Shown here: in pieces, positions 1 to 8,692 of the stretch
Layout of the letters: the number at the start of each line of letters is the position of its first letter
Numbering within the stretch: position 1 is the first letter of the stretch
NCBI GenBank assembly: GCA_001579985.1
Contig: LRSR01005412.1
Coordinates: 1-27,188 of the forward strand
DNA length: 27,188 nt
Reading direction: 5' to 3'
Origin: Hypsibius dujardini
Taxonomy: Eukaryota; Tardigrada; Eutardigrada; Parachela; Hypsibiidae
Notes under the pieces: model-generated
Told to the model about the DNA's origin: nothing
Seen by the model: only the letters and a program-made list of their open reading frames with translations
Database searches by the model: none
Made by a program: the position numbers and the translations under genes

Positions 1-320
1 TGCCCGTAGGAACTGTTGCCGAATGCATACGGCGGATCGCCCGGAATGCAGAGGAACTTTCCCACCAGGCTCCGTTGTTCTGGCCAAATAGTGAGGGATG
101 AGTCGTTGCGACAGAAGGCCGTCCAATAGGCGCAGTTGGTGGCGTTGAAGCTGGCTTGTCGGATCAGCGGACTGACACAACTCCGTCTGAGTAGGTACCG
201 TGCGTAGGTCGGTCGAGGCACGACCGTGGCCGCTGGTACGGCAAAGGCTGCCTCCGTATAATAAAACCGAACGATAAATACAAGTATGAGGGAGAATACA
301 GGCAACCGGGAATTGGGCAT
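1..320 (-). CDS. Secreted protein of unknown function, tandem copy A (partial)
   Basis: The first coding exon starts at the ATG on the complement of 318-320 and reads off the left edge of the window, giving about 106 residues. It opens with a signal peptide (MPNSRLPVFSLILVFIVRFY, then a small-residue stretch ending near AFA). The mature part begins VPAATVVPRPTYARYLLRRS and is almost identical to the gene at 1127-2412. Visible cysteines and N-glycosylation sites (NAT, NDS, NSS) fit an extracellular protein. Positions 1-244 match 2111-2354 with five differences (60, 90, 156, 225, 232). Four are silent and one changes Ala to Val, so the copy looks intact. I do not recognise the family. The rest of the gene should lie to the left of the window. 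Confidence 0.7.
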   Translation of the reverse strand, partial: MPNSRLPVFSLILVFIVRFYYTEAAFAVPAATVVPRPTYARYLLRRSCVSPLIRQASFNATNCAYWTAFCRNDSSLTIWPEQRSLVGKFLCIPGDPPYAFGNSSYG

Positions 321-357
321 CTCTGATGGCGCTTAGGCTCTCGGGATCGATCCGCGG

Positions 358-404
358 ACCGCTGAATCGTTCGTTGTGTTGGTATAATATTTTGCTGACG
401 TTTT
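358..404 (-). promoter_or_regulatory. Upstream element shared by both secreted-protein copies
   Basis: ACCGCTGAATC at 358-368 and TGACGTTTT at 396-404 recur upstream of copy B at 2447-2457 and 2477-2485. The order is the same and the distance to the start codon is similar (38 versus 35 bases for the nearer motif). On the coding strand the far motif reads AAAACGTCA, which contains a CRE-like half site. They could be core promoter or 5' UTR elements kept after duplication; function is inferred. Confidence 0.35.
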
Positions 405-798
405 GTTGAAGGGAAACGTTAGTAGCGACAATGGTGGTGTGTATTGATCAAGAATCCGCAACATGATGAATCTGAGCATGCATTGTCTATGTATGCGAAT
501 GCGAGCGACCTAATTTATGCGAGCCTTCCGTCATTCAGGTCAACAGTAAGGCAGTCGGCGCGAACTGAAACAGCGCCACCTGCAGGTAAACGCGATTTTT
601 ATTATTTGCATCACTGGTGCGCATGTACAAAACAAATAAACATTCTAATAGATAAATATTTACGGTTTTAGTAAATTAATAAATATATATTCAAAAACCA
701 AGAATAGTCTATAGTGATATGAACAGTTGAACACTGCCTTTGGCTAAGACTGCTACCTCGACCAGCAGTTTTTAATAACGTTGTCTGGTGTTGTACGG

Positions 799-891
799 TA
801 GGTTGATATGGTCCGCCCTGCAGCGGTTCTGTGATGCTATCATGTCGGTCGATCAGACATGAACAAAATGTCTGCTTCCCGAAGGAAGAAA
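799..891 (+). repeat. Fragment resembling SLC35B2 exon 2
   Basis: The 19 bases GGTCCGCCCTGCAGCGGTT at 810-828 match the start of SLC35B2 exon 2 (from 4254) exactly. Further short matches follow in the same order: GTCGGTCGA, CAGACAT and AATGTCT. A TAGGT resembling the exon's splice acceptor precedes it. No continuing reading frame was recognised, so this looks like a degenerate exon fragment or a shared dispersed repeat. Confidence 0.4.
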
Positions 892-1126
892 AAGCCATGC
901 CTGCCGCCAGGTAAGGGACGAAATAGAGCGAGTAATTCGTGTCGCCTATTTTCTATTCGGCAGATCTCTTCTCCTCTGACGGAAGCTGTTTCCGACTTTT
1001 GTAGGCGATGTTTCTACTGTTGCTTTTTTCTTGAATGGAGAGCTTTTTGCCTGGCCCTTGTCGAAGACCCGACTCCTCCTCAACATCCGGCATTGAGGAT
1101 GACCTGAACGAATTTATGCAAACTGG

Positions 1127-2412
1127 TCAGCGGACCGAATCGCTTGATTGACGTATTGGTCCGCAGACCGATCGTACCGTAATCGTCCGAGTTACTGGAA
1201 CAAAGTTACTTCCGGCCGCGGTATCGGTGGCTGTGATCGTGTACACCTGCACTTCGGTGATGTCTGGAGCGGTGGTGATGGTATTGGGAATTTGGTAGGT
1301 GCCCCCCTGTTGAGACTTGAGGTAGTTGGTGGTGTCACCGTTGGTGCTGCTGACCAGAACGGGATCATCCCAAAATATTGTCGTGGTGGTGCCCGTTCCC
1401 GGACCCGGCGGCACAGGAGCAATCTAAATCCATTACAATGTCACATTACAATTAATACAGTCTTGGTGGTTGGTGCTTTATTGTTTTACCAGGTAGCTCG
1501 CGCTCGGGATGGTCGTGCCAGTTAAGAGTGAGTTGCAGATTTGGAAGGAAGCCGGACCGGTTATTCGTAGGGAGCAGGTTTTCAGGACAAACTGGGAATC
1601 GAAAATCTATTAATATTCGGAATGGGTATGTTTTTCTGTGCCTACTAGGTTGTGCATGTTGAGGAATGAACCGGTATACCGTGATGTTGATGGCGTTGGA
1701 GATGAAGTCGGTCAAGGTGTCCTGGACGAGCACGGAAATGATCTGGACGGTGTCGAACGGCGGCCGTACACCGGTCGTCTTGAAGCCTCCCGACCCATCG
1801 GGGGCAATGTAATTCGGGCTGAAGTCTCCGTTACTACTGGCCACCACCGTGAGGTACCACACATACGGACTGACCACGGTGGCCGGAAGCGGTGATGCCT
1901 GAAGACAATCTCATTTACTGTAAACCACATGCTGACACATCGCTTGATTGATTAATTTGTTGTTTTCTTCGCACCAGTAACTTCGGTGTCGCCGTTCCGG
2001 TAATGATTGTATTCGCGGGGAAATTGCACGGCACCGTCACTTGCGTGACGCCTGAAGGGTTCGTCACCGTCGGCACCTGGGAGATGCCGATGAAAGTGAA
2101 GGGCGTACACTGCCCGTAGGAACTGTTGCCGAATGCATACGGCGGATCGCCCGGAATGCAGAGGAACTTCCCCACCAGGCTCCGTTGTTCTGGCCAAATG
2201 GTGAGGGATGAGTCGTTGCGACAGAAGGCCGTCCAATAGGCGCAGTTGGTGGCGTTGAAGCTGGCCTGTCGGATCAGCGGACTGACACAACTCCGTCTGA
2301 GTAGGTACCGTGCGTAGGTCGGTCGAGGCACGACTGTGGCCACTGGTACGGCAAGATCGTAAATTATAATGAAAATAACGGTTACAAGTACAGTTAAGTG
2401 GGAATCGGCCAT
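1127..2412 (-). CDS. Secreted protein of unknown function, tandem copy B
   Basis: Three exons on the minus strand: 2412-1975, 1898-1680 and 1423-1127 (TGA stop), all joined in phase 0, about 317 residues. Intron 1 uses the less usual donor GTGCGA; intron 2 uses GTATAC. Residues 1 to about 22 form a signal peptide with the core LTVLVTVIFIII. The exon-1 domain has six cysteines and several N-glycosylation sites. Exons 2 and 3 each encode a threonine- and valine-rich segment ending in a similar NIT or TIT strand, which suggests two related beta-sandwich (Ig or cadherin-like) domains. A second GTACGA donor-like site after TRTIT in exon 3 could extend the gene, but I found no further exon. The family is not recognised. 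The gene is transcribed head-to-head with SLC35B2. Confidence 0.65.
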
Positions 2413-3180
2413 TCTGACGCTTGATGCTTGTAGGAATGGTCTGGAAACCGCTGAATCTATTCTTCGCTCTTATTGATGACGTTTTCGGTTGCAGCAAGAC
2501 GGAATTTGGATCTAATGAGGTGAACCATTTTTATTCGGGCCAAGCAAGAAGTTGTAGGGGCCAGTAGTGGACCGAGAAAAAAGCTTCAAAAACGCTCTTC
2601 CGGCTATGCTTCTGGTCAAACTGTAGCACGCCTACAGCGCCCTCTGCCGTCAATGCGGTTTTGATTGACTGCTGTTGGTAGGCTGACCACAAACCAGCAA
2701 TCTTGTCGCTTGATTTGAGTGATTCTGAGACACGGTATAAATTCCATACCACAAGACTGTATCCACGCTAAGACTGTTGTGGGTTTTTTTTTGAATCTGT
2801 TGTTTGTTCTTCCGGTTCAACGTCCGTGGGAGATCCGAGATTTTATCCTGCCATATGGCACAGGATGCTGACGTGGAACTCCCAATCACCTCCACGTTTT
2901 CTCCGAAGAATCCGTAAGATTTAGTTTAATGAGTAATTTCATTGCTTCTGTTTTACGACACGCGCGTTTATCGATCGACGTCGTCAGGATTTCCATTCTG
3001 CCTTGACTCCACCGTGATGACGGCTGCGGTTGCGGCGGGATTTTTTACTGTGTGGAGGTGGAGGGATTGGTTTTTATAAAACTGATTACAAGTTGCATGC
3101 GAATGGTTGCTCGTGGAGAGACGTTTGGAGGACAGTCAGGAAGACTTCTCTAGCCCGGGGAGACTGTTACGGACATCAAG
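2413..3180. other. Head-to-head intergenic region, secreted gene and SLC35B2
   Basis: 768 bases between two divergently transcribed start codons, so it probably carries both promoters. The shared upstream motifs of the secreted genes lie at 2447-2485. Minus-strand open frames at 2531-2895 have no recognisable domain. I see no clear TATA box. Confidence 0.45.
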
Positions 3181-5146
3181 ATGGCACGGTGTGTCCGGTC
3201 GATTGTCGGTGTCTTGGCGATGTTGTTGGTGATGGCGGAGGCCTTTCCAGTGGAAACCGTGGAAGAAGTGCCGGAGGATGCCGTGGAAGGAGGGAAATCT
3301 GTGGTGTCTGTAGCACCGTCACCGACGAAGAAAGTGGAGAATCTCCCCTTGACTTTGCTGTATGATCTCATTCGTAATTTCTTAACAGTAGCCGTAATTT
3401 ATATCCCGGGATATTTTCTGAAGAGGCGTTATTTTGCACGTGGTGGACCGTCAACCGATGGACCAGGTTCGTAGTTTGTAAAATGATGGAGATGTGCCGT
3501 TTCTATCGGGTGTTCGTCCTCGATTGATTGAACTGTTAAGCGGACATTTTAGCACGGCAATTTAGTCCATTGATTGATGGATTGAATTGTTAAACGGAAA
3601 TTTTAGCACGGCAATTTAGTCCATTGATTGATGGATCGATTTGAGGGCTGAACAATACTTCCGTACCTCCTTCGCGCAACACTTTTACAGCTTGCAACTT
3701 CAACTTGCCGCTGTAGTTTTAAAGATAAAAAAGCTTTAAATTAAAAAATGTATCCTTAAATTCTGCAGTCAAGCGGCAAAACGTCATTTTTTTTGTACAT
3801 ACTTATTAACGTATCAATCCGCTCGTGAATAAATACATTTTCATCATTCAGCATTTTACTGATAAATATTTTTGTCGTCATTTAATATTTAATTAAATAA
3901 AAATTCCACAAAAATATGTAAGAAAAATTTATTAAAAACTAATTTTTTTGTTTAACTACTAATTTTTCATTAATCACTAACTGTTTAATCATAATAATTA
4001 AATAGTGTTCAATTTAAAAGATGCAATAAAAATTCAGTAAAAGATAACACGCGCAAGTCACGTGACGTATCTGTTAGGATACACTCGCGGCAAAAACCTT
4101 GCGCTAACCGAGTTAAGCCATTACACTCGTTCGATCCAGGCTGTTGTTCACAGCTCCGAGTTGAAGTGCTTGATTCGGTTAGTGCAAGATTTTTACCACG
4201 AGTGTATCTCTGTTTGTAATTTTTGTAACGGTGCTCTGCTTTTATAGGTCGTTGGTCCGCCCTGCAGCGGTTGTGTTTTGTCGGTCGACCAGACATCAGC
4301 AATGTCTTACGTGATCCGGAGAGCCCTTCACTACTACGTTCATTTTTGGAGCAGCCGCAGCAGCAGACATCGTCGTCGTTTTCACGCGTTGCTGGCGGCG
4401 GCGACTGGGCCGAGAGGATGCCGCCCTGGCTGATGGTGGGTTTGTGCTTTTTCGGCCTACAACTCTCCTACTTGGTCTGGGGTGTAGTCCAGGAGAAGAT
4501 CATCACGCGGGCGTACGATGGCGGCGAGCGGTTCAGCGACTCGCAGTTTCTGGTCTTTATGAATCGGATCATCGCCTTCATCATCAGTGGAATGTATCTG
4601 CTGCTGACACGGCATCGTCAGCCGCCGCATCGTGCACCATACTACAAGTACCTGTTTGCGTCGTTTTCCAACACGATGAGCTCGTGGCTGCAGTATGAGG
4701 CGCTGAAGTATGTCAGCTTTCCCACGCAGATCTTGGCCAAGGCGTCCAAAGTCATACCGGGTAGGCCTCGCTTTAATCAACTGATGTCACTGCTTTTTCT
4801 ATCTTTGCGTTCGCATGTCTATATTTTTTTTTTTACACTTCTCTGTTGCCCTATCCGTGATGATTATGTTCTCATCGTTGTCTTCGTCTCTTTATGTGTG
4901 CCATTGCCTGCCTGCCTGTATCTGCTTGACGTTTTGCCAATCTGCCTGCTTGCTGCCTTTAAGTTGTTTTGCTTGCACTATCTTCCATTTTGCATCCCCT
5001 GTCCAACTGACGTCTTTGTGACGTCTCATGATTATCACGAATCTTTCACGTTTCCGTTCCAGAAGCGTCTCTGCTTGTCGGAATTGGTTATTTCTGACTG
5101 TTTTGTCTGCCTGTTTGTGAGTCTGCATTCCTTCTGTGATCGTTTG

Positions 5147-5202
<56 letters not shown>

Positions 5203-6052
5203 TTCTGTCTGTCTTTCTGTCTCTCTCTCTGTCTCTTTGTTTGTCTGCCTGTTTGCCTGCCTGTTTGCCTGCCTGTCTATTTGTCTGTCTGTTTGTCTGT
5301 TTACTCCTGTTTCACTGCATTATCTGTCTGCCTATTACTACAAGCATGTATGTCTGTTTCCCGAAGATTTCTGGCTTCCCTATGTAATCGCCTGCCTTCC
5401 TTTATCTTTGCTCACAGTGATGTTAATGGGGAAAGTGGTCAGCGGGAAGACGTACGCCAAATACCAGTACATCTCCGCCGCCATCATCTCCATCGGCATG
5501 GTCATCTTCCTGAACTCTCGCCGGACCGCGGACAGCAGCATGACCAGCATTTCCACCGTTGTGGGGCTGGCCGTACTCGTCGGCTACATGGTTTGCGACA
5601 GCTTCACCGTCAATTGGCAGGACCGGCTGTCGCGGGAATACCGCATGACCTCCATGCAGATGATGTTCGGCGTCAACCTCTTCTCTGTGATCCTCACCGT
5701 CATCAGCCTCCTCGAGAGCGGCGGCTTCGCCGGCGGTTTCCGCTTTGCCGCCGCGCACGTCGAGTTCCTCCGCGACGTCCTCCTGCTGTCCGTCACCTCG
5801 GCGGTCGGTCAGCTCTTCATCTACTTCACCATCCAACGGTTTGGTCCGTTAGTTTTTACCATTATCATGACGGTCCGGCAGGCCTGTTCCATTTTGCTTT
5901 CTTGTTTTATCTACGGCCATTCGGTGAAGCCGGCCGGTGTCTTCGGGGTGACGTTGGTGTTTCTGGCAGTTGCGTTTGAGATTTTCGCCCGTCACCGGCG
6001 CTCCCAAGCGGCGGTCAACGCTGAGAGAGGCGGAAAAAAGACGCCAAAATGA
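3181..6052 (+). CDS. SLC35B2: PAPS transporter 1 (SLC35B2)
   Basis: Golgi multi-pass carrier that imports the sulfate donor PAPS in exchange for nucleotide, supplying sulfotransferases. Exons are 3181-3466, 4248-4760 and 5418-6052 (TGA), phases 1 and 1, about 477 residues against 432 in human. Exon 1 gives the leader and first membrane segment, with IPGYFLKRRYF matching human VPGYLLVQYFRR. Exon 2 has LSYLVWGVVQEKIITRAY, ERFSDSQFLVFMNRI, SSWLQYEALKYVSFPTQILA and KASKVIP. Exon 3 continues VMLMGKVVSGK, FDSFT-like CDSFTVNWQD, QMMFGVN, GQLFIYFTIQRFG and FTIIMTVRQ. The start ATG has a good context (AAGATGG). Intron 1 carries a MITE and intron 2 a TCTG array. The retained frame through intron 2 makes a false 593-residue open frame. 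Identity is based on remembered human protein; very confident on family, less on exact N-terminus. Confidence 0.92.
3530..3637 (+). repeat. 54-bp tandem duplication in SLC35B2 intron 1
   Basis: Two adjacent copies of a 54-base unit, 3530-3583 and 3584-3637, sharing the block TTTTAGCACGGCAATTTAGT and then CCATTGATTGATGGAT. They differ at a few positions near the start (GAACTGTTAAGCGG versus GAATTGTTAAACGG). Non-coding. Confidence 0.8.
4082..4204 (+). mobile_element. TA-flanked MITE in SLC35B2 intron 1
   Basis: Imperfect terminal inverted repeats start CACTCGCGGCAAAAACCTTG and end with the complement, TTTTTACCACGAGTG. TA lies on each side (4080-4081, 4205-4206), as expected for a Tc1/mariner-type target duplication. 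It is 123 bases long with no coding capacity. Both strands therefore encode the same spurious peptide (YTRGKNLALTE). It is related to the elements at 13706-14013 and 21389-21714, and it ends 43 bases before the exon 2 acceptor. Confidence 0.75.
5147..5310 (+). repeat. (TCTG)n microsatellite, SLC35B2 intron 2
   Basis: Near-perfect TCTG units at 5147-5210 decay into TTTG and CCTG variants. Because the period is not a multiple of three, the array reads as Cys-Leu-Ser-Val peptide in any frame. That produces false open frames over this intron. Confidence 0.95.
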
Positions 6053-6057
6053 ATAAA
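6052..6057 (+). promoter_or_regulatory. Poly(A) signal overlapping the SLC35B2 stop codon
   Basis: The stop and signal read TGAATAAA, so the A of the TGA stop is the first A of AATAAA. The 3' UTR would be only about 15-35 bases. Cleavage would then fall inside the left terminal repeat of the following MITE (from 6073). Confidence 0.6.
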
Positions 6058-6072
6058 GTAAAAGTCGCAGTA

Positions 6073-6432
6073 CGAGGTAAAGGCCGTTAACCAGGCCGCT
6101 TTTAGAAATCGTAATTTAACCAGGCCGGTTTTTTCAACATTGATTTCCCGGCGCTGCAGTGCTGCCATGCCATAACAGATGGCTTGAAAACATTCAGAAA
6201 AATTCTCTGACCCGTTTTAGTTCGTTCCTAAGCCTCACGGTTCGAATTTGAGTCCAAAAAAAGAAGAGAAGAATCTCAATGGAGAAGTGTGCAAGTAGTC
6301 CGGTAGAGGCGCCAATTCGGTTCCATCTCCCTGGGTTGACTTTGCAAAAACGACTTATGCGCCACCTGTTGGCCTGCCGGCCGGGTCAAGTTACGATTTC
6401 TAAAAGCGGCCTGGTTAACGGCCTTTACCTCG
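6073..6432 (+). mobile_element. MITE with long perfect inverted repeats behind SLC35B2
   Basis: A perfect inverted repeat of about 45 bases pairs 6070-6114 with 6391-6435; it contains AGGTAAAGGCCGTTAACCAG. TA dinucleotides flank the element at 6071-6072 and 6433-6434, giving 360 bases between them. A second GGCCGG-containing block occurs near each arm. No transposase is visible. Perfect arms suggest recent insertion or active maintenance. Confidence 0.8.
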
Positions 6433-6437
6433 TACCG

Positions 6438-6602
6438 TCAACGACAAGATTGAGTACACTGAAGGGTCCGAGTAATGGGCAAAAGGGGCGGGACAGGGGG
6501 GTGGTTTTCAAACAATCGACCAATCAATCACCTGACTACTCCCCTGCTCCGCCCCTTTTGCCCATATCCCGGACCTTCCATTGTACTCAGTCTTGTCGTT
6601 GA
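6438..6602 (+). mobile_element. Inverted-repeat (hairpin) element
   Basis: The left arm starts at TCAACGACAAGATTGAGTAC and the right arm ends at the complement, GTACTCAGTCTTGTCGTTGA. The arms also share GGGCAAAAGGGGCGG. Each arm is about 60 bases, with a 40-base AATCAA-rich centre. The element sits five bases after the previous MITE. The element at 24239-24358 has the same core (AAAAGGGGCG with CAGGG, then ACAATC and ACCAATCAA), so they appear to be one family. Confidence 0.7.
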
Positions 6603-7215
6603 TTGTAAGATTACAACACTTTCGTTTACAAATTTAGATTATTTTAATTTAAATTTAATAAGTTCATTTAAAATTAATTTTTTCTAGGTTTTTGAGACAG
6701 CGACTGCTGCCAATCTGCGACTTCTCAGGTTGACCTTGTCACACTGACATCTGAGGTCATTCAAAAGTTTTGATGTTCTGGTGTTCCAAAGTTCTCTGGA
6801 TTTATTGTACTTGTCAAGGTGTGCGAATGAGATAGGGGAGCGATCCGAACGATGAGTGCATTCCGGTTATCGGCTTTTCTGTTCCGGGCTCGCCAAAATG
6901 CAAACAATACTGCCACTGGCCGAGAGACAGGCTGAGTGTGCCATAAAATGTAAATCGTCGTACAGTACGAGTACAATGTATGATGAGATGACTAACCAGG
7001 CGACACCTGGATAATTTTAAAATGGGTGTGCTGAATTAGTGCGCATTATCGCAGGCGAAGTGGAAATTCCTTCCGCATTGTATATTGGAGATATTGGTTC
7101 GTTTGTAGTTCGTTTCTTGTGGTCACGCGGGCGGAGGTTTTAGTGGGGAGTGGTAATGTGATCAACCTCCGGAAAGGGAATACAGTCGGTTCGATTTTAC
7201 AGTTTTATCACGAGA
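6603..7215. other. Upstream region of the ankyrin-kinase gene
   Basis: About 600 bases with no gene that I can support. It should include the promoter and 5' UTR of the gene starting at 7216. The minus-strand open frame at 6761-6976 has no recognisable protein. No TATA box stands out. Confidence 0.4.
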
Positions 7216-7494
7216 ATGGGGCTCGCAAACACCAAGACCAACTTTGACCGAGGTGGGTACTCGCTGTAGAGTAATTTATGGTCTCTTTCGTCTATCCCTA
7301 TGTCTGGATGAGAACATTTCACGGGATCAATTGTCAGACTTGAGGTCCGACTCCGAGAGTTTTCGCCCTCGGCCATATTTACACCCTCTACCTGTCTGTC
7401 TGTCAGCCTATTTGTCTGCCTCGTCCGCCCGACCGTCCGCGCCCCCGTCAGTCTATCTGTCTGTCTGTCCGTCTGTTTGTCTGTCTGTCCGTCA

Positions 7495-7533
<39 letters not shown>

Positions 7534-7595
7534 CGTCTGGCTGGCTGGCTGTCTCTGTCTGTCTGTCTGTCTGTCCGTCTGTTTGTCTGTCTGTC

Positions 7596-7629
<34 letters not shown>

Positions 7630-7790
7630 GCTGGCTGGCTGGTTCTGTTTGTCTACCTCCCTGTCTGTCTGTCTGTCTGTCTGTCCGTTTGTATGTCCGC
7701 GTTTGTGTCTGTTTGTCTGCCTGTCTGTTTGTATCTCTGTCTCTCTGTATGTCTATCTCCCTGTCTGCCAGCCTGCCTGACTCCCCGTCC

Positions 7791-7838
<48 letters not shown>

Positions 7839-8654
7839 TTATTCAGTTATATGGCATACAACTACATATTTTTTTAGGTCAAATTATCGAGGCAATCACG
7901 AGCGAGGATCCCTCGGTACGTCGCAATGTCTCTCGTATGCTCAACCCCAACATGGTCTTAGACACGGCGCTCGGCCTGAAACCGATCCATGTGGCCATCC
8001 TCGCGGACAATGTTGACGCGGTAAAGCGCCTCCTGGCCAACAACCTGACCGACGTCAACTGTCGCGTCCAAGGCCAGCCGTGCCTCCTCCTGGCCGCTTA
8101 CTCCTCCAACGTGGAGGTCGTGAAGGAGCTCCTCAAACGGAAGGATCTGGACGTCAACGCCGTGGCGGGCGACAAAAAAGTCACGGCTCTTATGGCGGCC
8201 GTCTTTGACGGTAAGGCCGACCGACCGCACGCCCTGCGCGCCGAGATCGTGGAGGTGCTGTTGCGGGACCCGCGGTGCGACTTCCAAATCACCGACGCGG
8301 ACAACTACACCGCGTTGACGTACGCCGCTCACATCGGCAACGCCGTCGTGGCCCGCCAGCTGCTGCGGAACGGACGGGCGGCTCGCTACAGCATCGACGA
8401 GCTGATCGGAGACATCGGTGTGGCGGTCGGGACTGGCCACGAGCCGGTGTGCGACATCATCGTGGAGGCCATGACGACGGAGCAGAAGCTGCTGCTGGCG
8501 AAAAAAATCAGCTCCATGAAACGTAAGTTACTGTGGTATATTTAAAACAGGGTGCACGCGTTTATCATCCTTGAGATATGCGGCATTCTGACCCGTCGCG
8601 GACACGTCTGTCTATCTATCTGTGTGTCTGTGTGTCTGTGGGTCTGTGTGTGTA

Positions 8655-8692
<38 letters not shown>

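Larger units (their letters stand above)
321..1126. other. Spacer between the tandem secreted-protein genes
   Basis: About 800 bases between the start of copy A and the stop of copy B, both on the minus strand. It should hold the promoter of copy A and the 3' end of copy B. A possible minus-strand poly(A) signal (TTTATT on the plus strand) lies at 598-603. Small open frames here, such as the plus-strand one at 859-1107, have no recognisable protein. A fragment resembling SLC35B2 exon 2 lies at 799-891. Confidence 0.5.

Noticed and set aside
2531-2895. Minus-strand open frames upstream of the secreted gene as an extra exon
   Set aside because: Copy B has its own signal peptide and start at 2412, and the peptides here show no domain or hydrophobic leader.
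4009-4302. Open frames on both strands sharing the peptide YTRGKNLALTE
   Set aside because: The shared peptide comes from the inverted repeats of the MITE at 4082-4204, not from a gene. The same holds for TKETRRVESLHG at 23669-23867.
4271-6052. A single-exon 593-residue SLC35B2 reading frame
   Set aside because: It reads straight through a TCTG-rich intron that interrupts the conserved KASKVIP-VMLMGK segment. It also misses the first exon at 3181.
7244-8016. Several open frames of 100-180 codons made of Cys-Leu-Ser-Val repeats
   Set aside because: They are translations of (TCTG)n inside ankyrin-kinase intron 1. A four-base period opens every frame equally. The same applies at 5136-5387, 8542-8938, 18533-18793, 19056-19391 and 20127-20687.
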